Assembly: GCF_947492965.1 (NCBI RefSeq)
Contig: NZ_CANLOZ010000001.1
Location: 62,001 to 126,000 of the forward strand
Origin: an uncultured Aquimarina sp.
GTDB lineage: Bacteria > Bacteroidota > Bacteroidia > Flavobacteriales > Flavobacteriaceae
Length of the DNA stretch: 64,000 nt
Direction of reading: 5' to 3'
Numbering within the stretch: the stretch's first letter is position 1; the number at the start of each line of letters is the position of its first letter. Below are positions 27,475-35,282 of the stretch, piece by piece. The notes under the pieces were generated by a model. The model saw nothing but the letters and a program-made list of their open reading frames with translations, made no database searches and was not told the origin of the DNA. The position numbers and the translations under genes are program-made.

Positions 27475-27854
27475 ATTTAATATGTGATCTTGTTGAAAAG
27501 CCTCTATACTAATATTAACTTCAAAAATTGAAATTAGTAAAATAAATGTTCAAAAGATAATTTCTTTTTTTAGACTTTAAAAAAGCGAAGAAGGTTCTGG
27601 TTTTTAGGAATCTTGTAGTAACAAAATTTATCCCAGTTTTATCTATAATATATATATTGAGTTATTAATTGAGATGAATTCAAAGAATGGATATTCAGGA
27701 GTATGTTTTTTTGATTAAACTAGAGTTAGGTTAGCACTTTTATAAAGTAAATACACATAAATAAAAATAGCACTATAAAAAAGTTTATAGTGTACTTTAC
27801 AATTTTTTTTAGTGGAATATTGTTCATGAGTGCGTTTTTAGAATTGGTTATTTT
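27475..27854. other. Intergenic region, no gene seen
   Basis: This AT-rich stretch upstream of cls should contain its promoter on the minus strand. I see no coding frame with a credible start or a conserved RNA. Repeated AAAAATAGCACTATAAAAAAGTTTATAG-type AT runs around 27760-27790 form a weak local dyad but no clear signal. Confidence 0.35.
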
Positions 27855-27895
27855 AAAAACAGGCAATTACCATACCCCTAGAATCACCTGTTTTT
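27855..27895 (-). terminator. Terminator-like hairpin downstream of the small lipoprotein gene
   Basis: AAAAACAGG (27855-27863) pairs perfectly with CCTGTTTTT (27887-27895), with further imperfect pairing inside. The T-run on the minus strand is formed by the A-rich left arm, so it can end the minus-strand transcript of the DUF1328/lipoprotein pair; it would work in both directions. Confidence 0.55.
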
Positions 27896-27901
27896 TTCTT
27901 T

Positions 27902-27927
27902 ACAATTAATATTTAAATATTAATTGT
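27902..27927. repeat. Perfect 26-bp palindrome across a stop codon
   Basis: ACAATTAATATTT and its exact reverse complement abut with no spacer. The palindrome covers the stop codon of the small lipoprotein gene (stop at 27920-27922). No T-run follows on the minus strand, so by itself it is a poor terminator; it may stabilise the mRNA 3' end together with the next hairpin. Confidence 0.6.
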
Positions 27928-28105
27928 CATCAGTAGCATCTTCCACAGCATCTCCAACTTCATCAGCTGCATCTTCTACTGCATCCGTGGTTTCTTCTAC
28001 TGCATCTTCAATTTTTTCTCCAGTGGTTTTCTTTTCTCTACAACTAGTGAATCCTATAAGTAACAGGCACACTGTTGTTATGGTTATAAATGTTTTTTTC
28101 ATCAT
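27920..28105 (-). CDS. Small acidic lipoprotein
   Basis: Sixty-one residues: an MMKKTFITITTVCLLLIGF signal segment, a TSC lipobox, then a low-complexity acidic tail made of EDAVEETTDAVEDAADEV-type heptad-like repeats. Such short E/D/A-rich lipoproteins resemble entericidin-like or stress-induced small lipoproteins of flavobacteria. It sits 24 bases after the DUF1328 gene on the same strand and probably shares its mRNA. Function unknown. Confidence 0.75.
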   Translation of the reverse strand: MMKKTFITITTVCLLLIGFTSCREKKTTGEKIEDAVEETTDAVEDAADEVGDAVEDATDDN

Positions 28106-28129
28106 ATAATTATTTAAGGTTTGGATTGG

Positions 28130-28294
28130 TTAGGCTTTGAATCTTTTTCCAAATATTAAGGATACTAAAAAGAGTATTATAAATAGGAAAAATAATATCT
28201 TGGCGATACTAGCTGCTCCTGCAGCGATTCCTCCAAATCCAAATATTCCTGCAACTATTGCTAAAATGACAAAAATGACGGTCCAACGTAACAT
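28130..28294 (-). CDS. DUF1328 small membrane protein
   Basis: Fifty-four residues starting [20 protein letters not shown], the nearly invariant beginning of DUF1328 (YtjA-like) proteins, with a second hydrophobic segment ending in LIFGKRF. The frame runs upstream to an ATG at 28348, but the family always starts at MLRW, so 28294 is chosen. DUF1328 genes are often induced by general stress; here it neighbours a small acidic lipoprotein and lies in a stress-gene region. Confidence 0.88.
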   Translation of the reverse strand: MLRWTVIFVILAIVAGIFGFGGIAAGAASIAKILFFLFIILFLVSLIFGKRFKA

Positions 28295-28493
28295 AATGTG
28301 TGTTTTTAATGATTTAACTTGCTCTGTAAAGAGTGGTTTGATTTTCAAACCTTAACTGCTGTAAAGGTCTTTAAATCAAGAGGAATTGTTTAACTGTATC
28401 ACTTTAGATCTTAACTCCTTTACTTTTCGGTCATAGAATTTAAAAGACTTCGTTAAATTAGATTATCTTTATATTATACAACAAATCATCTAA

Positions 28494-29537
28494 GTGAAAA
28501 AAAAGATTTCAGTAAAGGATCAAAAGACTCAAAATATTGTCATAGACATGGCCAATGATTTGGGAGTGGACTATGAACAAATTAACAGAGAATATTGTAT
28601 ACGTATACCAGAAGAATTGGGCTCTGGGTACGTTCGATCTTTTGAATTTGATTTTGGAGTTGGAGTTGTAGAGACAGACTATTTATTAAAAAAAGAATTT
28701 CAATTTCATTTACAAAAGGGAGTAGTACACCCTTTAAAATTAATTTTTAATAGAGAATCTAGTATCTTTCATAAGTTTGAAGAAGAAGAGAAATTTCAGG
28801 AGATACGAAGGTTAGAAAACATTATTGTAGCGAGTACCCCTTCAAATAATCATATTTTTAAGGTGCCGTCGGGTAATCCAATTTGTATTTTTAGTTTAGA
28901 AATTAATAGAAAACTGTTTGAGGAAAAGATAGAATCGTTCCTTCCCGATATGCATGACGATCTCAGAATGCTATTTCGCGATGTGAATGGAATCAATACA
29001 TTTTACAGTAAAAATAATTATAGTCTAGACATCTCGAAACTTATTTCAGAATTTACAGAATGCGAGCTTTCTGGTTTTATGCGACAGGTTTATTTAGAAG
29101 GGAAAGCATATGAAATATTAACATTACTCCTAAAACAGTATTTGGATGATTTAAAAGATCCAGATAAACGCCAAATAATTAGACAAGCTACTATCGAAGC
29201 TGTTGAAAATGCAGTAACAATTATTGAAGAAGAAATAGAAGGTATTGGCAATATCGTTAATCTTGCAAAAAGAGTTGGTCTTAATCAAAATACACTTCAG
29301 AGTGGTTTTAAAAAATTATATAACACATCGGTCAATGAGTTTATTAAAAACTTTAGGATAGAAAAAGCTAAAGATTTATTAGAAGAATCGGATCTTAATA
29401 TAACCGAAATCACCTATAAAGTTGGTATTAATTCTAGAAGTTATTTTTCTAAATTATTTAAGAAGAAGTACGGTGTGACTCCAAAAAATTACTTAGATAA
29501 AGTGAGAGGTAATAAAGATGATTCTAAATCTGCATAA
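28494..29537 (+). CDS. AraC-family regulator, paralogue 1
   Basis: A 347-residue protein read from GTG; no ATG occurs in the first 18 codons. The C-terminal 100 residues are an AraC-type double helix-turn-helix (VNLAKRVGLNQNTLQSGFKK and ITEITYKVGINSRSYFSKLF). The N-terminal 230 residues belong to a domain shared with four other regulators in this window, with the GSGYVRSFEFDFG block corresponding to G-S-I-R-x-I-x-F-D-W-G in the others. It is the most divergent of the five. A TATCTTTA sequence near 28464, one base from the TAnnTTTG consensus, may be its promoter. Confidence 0.9.
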   Translation: MKKKISVKDQKTQNIVIDMANDLGVDYEQINREYCIRIPEELGSGYVRSFEFDFGVGVVETDYLLKKEFQFHLQKGVVHPLKLIFNRESSIFHKFEEEEKFQEIRRLENIIVASTPSNNHIFKVPSGNPICIFSLEINRKLFEEKIESFLPDMHDDLRMLFRDVNGINTFYSKNNYSLDISKLISEFTECELSGFMRQVYLEGKAYEILTLLLKQYLDDLKDPDKRQIIRQATIEAVENAVTIIEEEIEGIGNIVNLAKRVGLNQNTLQSGFKKLYNTSVNEFIKNFRIEKAKDLLEESDLNITEITYKVGINSRSYFSKLFKKKYGVTPKNYLDKVRGNKDDSKSA

Positions 29538-29717
29538 ACTACTAATGTAGAGCAACTTTATTCAGTACATATAGCTTCCAATCCCTTGTTATAACTATTT
29601 TTCCTTATGCAAAACTGACCAATAGTGTTAGTATAAGTTTCAAAATTGTTAATCTGTTTAGGCTAAATCTAATTTCTTTGTACAAAAGCTAAATTACAAG
29701 TTAGATTGAGTCAAGAA

Positions 29718-30737
29718 ATGCAGAGAATCGAAATACGAAGTATTGATGGTGCGGAAATTTTACAACAACTTAATGAATTCTTAGACGGTAATATTGTAGA
29801 ACAATGGGGAGAGTATATTCTAGAATTTGACAATAGATTTGGAAAAGGATCTATAAGAAGTATCGCCTTTGATTGGGGAATTACTTTAGTGGATTACAAC
29901 GTCAACTTTACCGAGGACACTAAGATTATCTTTAGTGTTGGCAATGCAAGCCCTATAGAGTTTATTTTTATATCCGAGGGTAGTTTAGAGTACCAGAACA
30001 GCTCCAGAGAAGGATCATATTCTTTCGAACGTTATCAAAACATTATCATTTCCAGTGAAAAGTTATCTAAAGAGACTTATATTTTTCCAAATAATACTAG
30101 TGTAAAAGTAAACTTCATTTACGTATTGCCTGGTAAGTTTATAAAGAAAAGAAATAACAACCTAACTTATTTGAGCAAAGGTTTACTTTCTTTATTCAAT
30201 CAAGAAGAAAATGTTTTGCCGTATAAGCATTTTGGAAATTACAATTTGAAAATTGCGGATCAGATCAAGCAATTGCAGGAAAGTTACGATCATGGAATTG
30301 TAAGAACCCTTTCTATAGAGGGTCAGTTAAATTTGATCATGGCTATGCAAATGTTAGAACATTATAATTATGAAAATAATCTGGGACTTCCAGAATCATT
30401 GTCCAGATACGATATAAAAAGGATTCATAAATTATCGGGATATATTATGGATAACATTTCAGAACCGTTATCCGTTAGTGCGCTGGCTACACGAGCGGGA
30501 ATGAGCCCTAAGAAATTACAATTGGGTTTTAAGGTATTGTACTCAAAATCTGTTAACGAGTATATAAGACAATTAAAGCTAGAAATTTCTAGAGATTATA
30601 TCAAAAATACCAACGATTCTATATCAGAAATCGTTTATAAAATAGGCTTAAAAAGTAGAAGTTATTTTTCTAAAATCTTCTTTGAGCGCTATGGAATTCT
30701 ACCAACAGAATACAGGAAAAAAGTAAGGAAAGAGTAA
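29718..30737 (+). CDS. AraC-family regulator, paralogue 2
   Basis: A 339-residue regulator. The ATG at 29718 (MQRIEIRS) is preferred; a TTG at 29706 would add four residues. The N-terminal domain has EQWGEYILEFDN, GSIRSIAFDWG and HFGNYNLKIADQIK blocks shared with the paralogues at 32126, 43425 and 55327. The C-terminal AraC domain (about 240-335) includes SVSALATRAGMSPKKLQLGF and ISEIVYKIGLKSRSYFSKIF. It is followed by a small alpha-beta barrel gene behind a palindrome. The ligand is unknown. Confidence 0.9.
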   Translation: MQRIEIRSIDGAEILQQLNEFLDGNIVEQWGEYILEFDNRFGKGSIRSIAFDWGITLVDYNVNFTEDTKIIFSVGNASPIEFIFISEGSLEYQNSSREGSYSFERYQNIIISSEKLSKETYIFPNNTSVKVNFIYVLPGKFIKKRNNNLTYLSKGLLSLFNQEENVLPYKHFGNYNLKIADQIKQLQESYDHGIVRTLSIEGQLNLIMAMQMLEHYNYENNLGLPESLSRYDIKRIHKLSGYIMDNISEPLSVSALATRAGMSPKKLQLGFKVLYSKSVNEYIRQLKLEISRDYIKNTNDSISEIVYKIGLKSRSYFSKIFFERYGILPTEYRKKVRKE

Positions 30738-30795
30738 TAGAAAGAGCTGTTTTTGGAATACTAATACAAATTCTAAATGCTAAAACCTATCTGCT

Positions 30796-30819
30796 AAAAT
30801 GTAGTAATTATTACATTTT
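30796..30819. promoter_or_regulatory. 24-bp near-perfect palindrome before the YdhR-like gene
   Basis: AAAATGTAGTAA and TTATTACATTTT are reverse complements except for one position, with further outer pairing CTATC (30787-30791) to GATAG (30824-30828). It ends 32 bases before the ATG at 30852 and is not followed by a T-run. An operator or a 5' UTR hairpin is likely; the same CTAAAATGTA string occurs at about 43344 upstream of the AraC paralogue at 43425. Confidence 0.45.
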
Positions 30820-30851
30820 AAAGGATAGATATTGTCCAAATCTTAATAAAT

Positions 30852-31193
30852 ATGACCTTAACACAAAAGGAAAGAACACTAGTAAATCTAAAATTTAAAA
30901 CTACGTTGCCAATCGAAGAGCTGGAAAAGATCTCTACGGAACGGAAACGCATTTTAAAAAAAACAAAGGGATTGATATCGTTTTTCTGCTATACAAATGA
31001 TGAAACCAAAACCATTGGAGGTATTTTTATTTTTGAAAGTTTGATCCTTGCAAACCAATACGTCGGAAAATTCTTAACCGATGGCTTAGGCCCAAAATAC
31101 GGAGTGATTCCCATGACACTGAAAATAGATATAGGTTCTATTAAAGAAGAAATAATTGGAGAAAATTTTGATATCGAAAATATTAGGGAATAG
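30852..31193 (+). CDS. Small dimeric alpha-beta-barrel protein (YdhR/ABM-like)
   Basis: A 113-residue protein. The pattern LKFKTTLPIEELEKIS, then KGLISFFCYTNDETKTIGGI and FIFESLILANQYVGKFL resembles YdhR-like putative monooxygenases of the ferredoxin-like dimeric alpha-beta-barrel superfamily, with the conserved Pro/Lys-Gly-Leu and Gly-Gly-Ile-Phe features. Chemistry is unknown. It overlaps the 3' end of the convergent SRAP-like gene by 11 bases and sits between two AraC paralogues, so it may be a target of one. Confidence 0.6.
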   Translation: MTLTQKERTLVNLKFKTTLPIEELEKISTERKRILKKTKGLISFFCYTNDETKTIGGIFIFESLILANQYVGKFLTDGLGPKYGVIPMTLKIDIGSIKEEIIGENFDIENIRE

Positions 31194-31884
31194 GAATGTC
31201 GTTGTAATAAACTGGGGCTAGCATAGATTCAAAAGAAATATCATTTTTAAAAAACTCTTTGGCAATTGGATGTGCTGTTAATTCAGATGATGTTGCATTG
31301 TCCAAAAGTTCGTTAGTTTCGTTAAGTGTTAATTTTGAATTTAACCATGCTTTGTAATCTTTGTTGGTAATAATAACTGGCATTGAATTACAAAGATTTT
31401 GGATGGCTTGCACAATTCCAGTAGCTTTTGAAGTTACTATACTGCAGGTTATAAACCCATCATCGAGCGTATTATAAATTCCTGCTACTAAAAATGGTTT
31501 TCTATTTTTTTGATAAACGTAATATGGGTAAAGATTTCCATTATGTAAATGATATATGTAAAAGCCTGTAATGATTATTACACAATGCCTTATATCAAAA
31601 GAATTTTTTATCACTAAATTCGTATGTAGTTCCTCTTTCTCTACATGAAGAGTGTTGTAAACTTTTTGAAAATCAGACCATTCATCTTGATAGTTACTTG
31701 GCAAAAGACCCCAAATACCAAAAGATATGCTGTTTAAGTTTTCTGAAGTAATAATGGATATTGTTGATTCACTAGTACCGTCAATCACGGATTTTTGGGT
31801 ATAAAGTTTTGGAAACTTGTATTTAATTTTAAATTCAGTTTCTATAGTATCCTTATCTGCTATGTTTGCAATTTTTTTAAACAT
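31183..31884 (-). CDS. SRAP (YedK/HMCES)-like protein lacking catalytic residues
   Basis: A 233-residue protein with the SRAP-domain outline: FGIWGLLP, an HCVIIITGFYIY block, YPYYVYQKNRKPFLVAGIY, and CSIVTSKATGIVQ followed by MPVIITNKDYKAWL. Active YedK/HMCES proteins begin Met-Cys and use Cys2, an Asn in the NAR-x-E segment, a Glu in GFYEW and a His before RMP to cross-link abasic sites. Here residue 2 is Phe, the NARxE segment reads LHVEKEE, GFYEW reads GFYIY and the His is absent (NLCNSMP). It therefore looks like a non-catalytic paralogue. No frameshift is seen. Confidence 0.75.
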   Translation of the reverse strand: MFKKIANIADKDTIETEFKIKYKFPKLYTQKSVIDGTSESTISIITSENLNSISFGIWGLLPSNYQDEWSDFQKVYNTLHVEKEELHTNLVIKNSFDIRHCVIIITGFYIYHLHNGNLYPYYVYQKNRKPFLVAGIYNTLDDGFITCSIVTSKATGIVQAIQNLCNSMPVIITNKDYKAWLNSKLTLNETNELLDNATSSELTAHPIAKEFFKNDISFESMLAPVYYNDIPIP

Positions 31885-32057
31885 CTCTTCTTCTTACGAT
31901 TGCAAGTAAAAAAAATATACAAGACAAAGTTATCTCGTATCATTTAATTAGTAACGCATTTAAATGCTTTTTAGAAATTATTAGTAGTCGTTTATTTTTT
32001 TATGCGATAGAGTCAATCAAAAACCCAATAAAGATAAAGAATTGTTTATTTGCGGAT

Positions 32058-32065
32058 TAAATTTG
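32058..32065 (+). promoter_or_regulatory. Bacteroidota -7 promoter element for AraC paralogue 3
   Basis: TAAATTTGC matches the TAnnTTTGC consensus exactly and lies 61 bases before the ATG at 32126. Because it falls inside the TTG-extended frame from 32042, it argues that translation starts downstream at 32126 or 32141. A TTG that could serve as the -33 element lies nearer than usual, so the upstream half is unclear. Confidence 0.45.
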
Positions 32066-32125
32066 CAAATAGTACAAAATGCTAAACTTCTAAAATTCAA
32101 CAAGATAAATGTTGTCCATGAATAC

Positions 32126-33145
32126 ATGAAAAGTGTAAAAATGAATACTTCAAATATTCCATCAGAGTTAAAAACTCTAAATGAACTTTTTCATGGAAGT
32201 GTTCAAACAAAGTATAATATTCATACACTTGTCATTGATTCATCAATAGGGGTTGGTCATATTAGATACACAAACTTACAGAAAGGTCTGTATACGTACG
32301 ATTTTGATATCAAATTGTTCAAAGATTTGATGTTGCCAATAAATTCTATTACAACTAATTCTATACAATTTTTATATTGTCTGAAAGGATATTATTATCA
32401 CCGATCGGATGAGTTTATTGAACAATTAAAAATAGAACAATATCATACTGCAGTTGCACACAGTAATAACTTTTCAACTAATAAGATATATATAGAAAAG
32501 AATTGTTCATTTATGTTTAATATAATTTGTATTGATAAAAATGAATATTTCGATTACTCAAACCTTCAAAACAACCTTTTTGATAAGAAAATTCAAGATT
32601 TATTATTCAATGTAAAGAATACATCAAAGTGTTTTCATCTAGGAAATTATAATTTAAAAATAGCCGAACAACTAAAATTGTTATTTAGTATAGAACATAG
32701 TATTGAGTTTTCGGAATTACTTTCTCAAAAGGGGAGATATTATCTTATCCTGGCTAAACATATAGAGCAGTTTTATACAGAAATCGAAAATGAATCAAAC
32801 ACTACTGGTTTACTAAAAAACGAATTAACTTCTATTTCAGCATTAGGGGAATTCATTAGAAATCATCCAGAAATTCAACATAGTATTAAATCATTATGTC
32901 TTAAATCTAGTATTTCTCCAGCAAAATTACAAGAAGGGTTTAAATTTATTTATGAAAGAACCGTATCTGATTTTGTACGCAATGTGCGGTTAGAAAAAGC
33001 CGCAAAACTTATAAGAAATACAGATTTATCGATTTCAGAAATTGTATACTCCGTTGGGCTCACAAGTAGGAGTTATTTTTGTAAGATATTTAAAAAAAAA
33101 TATCTCTGTAGTCCAAAAGAATATAAACTAAAAAAAACATCATAA
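32126..33145 (+). CDS. AraC-family regulator, paralogue 3
   Basis: A 339-residue regulator counted from the ATG at 32126 (MKSVKMNTSN); the frame is open back to a TTG at 32042 but that region holds a promoter-like element and does not align with the paralogues. The shared N-terminal domain is seen in GVGHIRYTNLQKGLYTYDFD and HLGNYNLKIAEQLK. The C-terminal AraC domain has CLKSSISPAKLQEGFKFIYE and ISEIVYSVGLTSRSYFCKIF. It is more AT-rich and more divergent in the N-terminal domain than paralogues 2, 4 and 5. Confidence 0.9.
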   Translation: MKSVKMNTSNIPSELKTLNELFHGSVQTKYNIHTLVIDSSIGVGHIRYTNLQKGLYTYDFDIKLFKDLMLPINSITTNSIQFLYCLKGYYYHRSDEFIEQLKIEQYHTAVAHSNNFSTNKIYIEKNCSFMFNIICIDKNEYFDYSNLQNNLFDKKIQDLLFNVKNTSKCFHLGNYNLKIAEQLKLLFSIEHSIEFSELLSQKGRYYLILAKHIEQFYTEIENESNTTGLLKNELTSISALGEFIRNHPEIQHSIKSLCLKSSISPAKLQEGFKFIYERTVSDFVRNVRLEKAAKLIRNTDLSISEIVYSVGLTSRSYFCKIFKKKYLCSPKEYKLKKTS

Positions 33146-33295
33146 TCATTACTCCTCTTAATAATAAAATTCCCTTTTTTAAAATTTTAATACCTTAATT
33201 AATCTGTCAATAAATAAAGTCCCCCTTACAAACCTTCATGGGATAAAAGACTTATAAGAGGAACTTTTACAACTAATTAACAGGGAATCGTAGAA

Positions 33296-33745
33296 TTAAT
33301 TTAGGTCTTCCAATCTCTTTATATTAGATAAGCCGAGTTCTATTTTTTGTTTCTGTTTTGCTAAGATAGTTTGTGTACTTGGCGGTAGTGTAGTTTCTGC
33401 AAGAACATCTTCATATTCCTCTACAGAAGCTTTTTCTCCTCTTATGGCTTCTTCTAACATGGATTCTTCATTATTACCAGATACTAAAGATTTAACATCC
33501 ATCCATGTTCTATGTAAATTTCCTGTTATACTTCCTCCTTTATCTACTTCTTGCCCAAAGGATTTGATTTCACTTTTTAGCTCGTGACCGAATTCATAAC
33601 GCTCTTGAGCTTTTTGATTGAAATAGTTCTTAAGAGACGAATGTTTTACGTTTTCTGCGGCCTTCTTAAAGCCTTTTTCTGCATCATACGTCTTCTCTAA
33701 TAGATCATTTAATTTACTTCCTACCTTTTCAGAATATGTTTCCAT
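33296..33745 (-). CDS. PA2169-family four-helix-bundle protein (DUF2383)
   Basis: A 149-residue helical protein. KLNDLLEKTYDAEKGFKKAA, LKNYFNQKAQERYEFGHELK, GSITGNLHRTWMDVKSL and EEAIRGEKASVEEYEDVL are the hallmark helices of PA2169/DUF2383 proteins, a ferritin-like bundle of unknown biochemical role that is frequent in stress regulons. It stands near the DUF2945 and YqaE genes, in keeping with such a regulon. Confidence 0.88.
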   Translation of the reverse strand: METYSEKVGSKLNDLLEKTYDAEKGFKKAAENVKHSSLKNYFNQKAQERYEFGHELKSEIKSFGQEVDKGGSITGNLHRTWMDVKSLVSGNNEESMLEEAIRGEKASVEEYEDVLAETTLPPSTQTILAKQKQKIELGLSNIKRLEDLN

Positions 33746-33801
33746 ATTTATACTAAATTTTAAGTTATACGGTATGTTGTTTTAGGATGATTACCGATAA
33801 A

Positions 33802-33933
33802 TCATCTTATATTTCTAATTTTTCTCTTAGAAAAAATATATCTGATATTAATTTTGAGAAATCCTTTGAGGACAACCAAAATTATTCCTGTTGCAAATCC
33901 ACATACAAAAATTAAAAGCGCTTCTAATATCAT
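33802..33933 (-). CDS. Very small single-pass membrane protein (43 aa)
   Basis: An ATG frame of 43 residues in the 350-base gap between the PA2169 and DUF2945 genes. It reads MILEALLIFVCGFATGIILV, a clean membrane helix, followed by a strongly basic tail (KGFLKINIRYIFSKRKIRNI). The shape of helix plus basic cytoplasmic tail is typical of real small membrane proteins, but length alone makes this tentative. The rest of the gap shows no other gene. Confidence 0.45.
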   Translation of the reverse strand: MILEALLIFVCGFATGIILVVLKGFLKINIRYIFSKRKIRNIR

Positions 33934-34126
33934 ATCATCGGGTTCTTGCCACTAAATTATTTCTGATTTAGGAAAAAGAATGGTTCAAATAGAACAAAAG
34001 TTAACTCATATGATTTTTAACTTTTTTTTAAAGTGCGTATAGTTTTAAAGAATCGTTTTGGGTTAATAAAAATTCCGTTTGAATCAAATTATAACTATTT
34101 AAAAAAGCAAATTGTCACCAAAAAAA

Positions 34127-34339
34127 ATGATACAAGAAGGAACTATAGTTAAATGGAAATGGGGCAATGGAATGGCTGAAGGTAAAGTAGTGGAAACCTA
34201 TACTGATAAAATTACCAAAACCATCAAAGGAACTGAAGTTTCACGAAATGGTGAACAAGGAAATAAAGCTCTATATATTAGACAAGAGGATGGAGATCAT
34301 GTACTAAAAAGTGAAGAAGAAGTTGAGAGAGTAGAATAG
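34127..34339 (+). CDS. DUF2945 (hypervirulence-associated TUDOR-like) protein 1
   Basis: Seventy residues from the ATG at 34127; a TTG at 34112 would add five. The sequence EGTIVKWKWGNGMAEGKVVE, TKTIKGTEVSRNGEQGNKAL and DGDHVLKSEEEVE follows the DUF2945 pattern of a small SH3/TUDOR-like barrel. Function unknown. It is followed 24 bases later by a second copy of the family, probably a tandem duplicate, in an apparent operon with YqaE and a helical protein. Confidence 0.85.
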   Translation: MIQEGTIVKWKWGNGMAEGKVVETYTDKITKTIKGTEVSRNGEQGNKALYIRQEDGDHVLKSEEEVERVE

Positions 34340-34363
34340 TAATTCTATATAAAATTTGAAACC

Positions 34364-34576
34364 ATGATAGAAAAAGGAATGACGGTTAAATGGAATCAAG
34401 GAAGTAAAATTTTATCTGGTACTGTTGAAGGAATACATATGTATTCCATCGGACGAGAAGTGAAAAAGAGTATCCTTAATACATCCAGGAAAGCCCGTCT
34501 AGCTTTATTTATTCGTGTTGCTGATGGAACTCATGTTCTTAAAAATGACACACAAGTCTATTTAATCGAAAAATAA
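34364..34576 (+). CDS. DUF2945 (TUDOR-like) protein 2
   Basis: Seventy residues with the same core as its neighbour (MTVKWNQGSKILSGTVEGI and ADGTHVLKNDTQVYLIEK) but lacking the central RNGEQ loop, replaced by SILNTSRKARL. This suggests an old duplication with divergence. It precedes the YqaE-like gene by 30 bases. Confidence 0.8.
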   Translation: MIEKGMTVKWNQGSKILSGTVEGIHMYSIGREVKKSILNTSRKARLALFIRVADGTHVLKNDTQVYLIEK

Positions 34577-34606
34577 AATAATGATAAACCTTATAAAATT
34601 AATCGA

Positions 34607-34759
34607 ATGTCTATACTAACAATACTTTTAAATATTTTTTTACCACCCTTAGCAGTTTTCTTAAAGCACGGTCTAGGTACTGCATTTTTAATTAGTTTAC
34701 TCCTTACAATTATAGGTTGGATTCCAGGAGTAATTCATGCTTTTATTGTTAATCAATAA
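34607..34759 (+). CDS. YqaE/Pmp3-family membrane protein
   Basis: Fifty residues with two membrane helices: ILLNIFLPPLAVFLKHGLGT and LLLTIIGWIPGVIHAFIV. The LPPLAVFLxxG and GWIPGxIHAFxV motifs are diagnostic of the Pmp3/YqaE (UPF0057) family of small hydrophobic proteins linked to salt and cold stress and to membrane potential. It is too short to have been noticed by length alone, but the family match is strong. It lies between the DUF2945 pair and a helical protein. Confidence 0.9.
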   Translation: MSILTILLNIFLPPLAVFLKHGLGTAFLISLLLTIIGWIPGVIHAFIVNQ

Positions 34760-34769
34760 TTAAGTCATT

Positions 34770-35264
34770 ATGGAATATGTTAATGAATTGCAGGATGTTT
34801 TAAAATCAATGTTTCTATCAGAACGTAAATATTTTGTGGCATCTCAAAAAGTCCAAAACCCAGAACTTTTACGATTTTTAAATCATCAAAATATCCTTAG
34901 AAATGGATACATTAATAAACTGGTAGAAGTTTTTGAACAAAAACAAATAGGACTTAGTGTTTTTGAGGTAGAAAAACGAAAACACGTATTTGATATAGAT
35001 GACTTGTACGCTGGATTACATATTAAAAAACAGGGGTATTTAGAATTGATGGAAGAATGTTTAGATCACGACCAAAAGTTAATCCAGAAATGCATTAATT
35101 GCTTAAACATTAAAAATATTCCTTTAGATATTTTGGAGGTCCTAACCAAAATCTCCACATCACTCATATTTTATGGAATCGACGGGAATAAGGTAGCTCA
35201 AATGTTTAAAAGAAAGTGTTATCATCAAAATTATAACAGAAGTAGGTATAGTAGTCTGATATGA
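34770..35264 (+). CDS. Helical protein, PA2169/ferritin-like in outline
   Basis: A 164-residue, probably all-helical protein that starts 11 bases after the YqaE stop. The spacing of helices (ELQDVLKSMFLSERKYFVAS, HQNILRNGYINKLVEVFEQK, LHIKKQGYLELMEECLDH) resembles the DUF2383-type bundle at 33296, but sequence identity is low and no metal motif is obvious. Three cysteines are in the C-terminal half. I cannot name the family with confidence. Confidence 0.6.
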   Translation: MEYVNELQDVLKSMFLSERKYFVASQKVQNPELLRFLNHQNILRNGYINKLVEVFEQKQIGLSVFEVEKRKHVFDIDDLYAGLHIKKQGYLELMEECLDHDQKLIQKCINCLNIKNIPLDILEVLTKISTSLIFYGIDGNKVAQMFKRKCYHQNYNRSRYSSLI

Positions 35265-35282
35265 TTTCACATGAAATCGTGT

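Noticed and set aside
27924..28109. Plus-strand frame opposite the small acidic lipoprotein
   Set aside because: It is a serine/alanine shadow of the acidic repeats; the minus frame has the signal peptide and lipobox.
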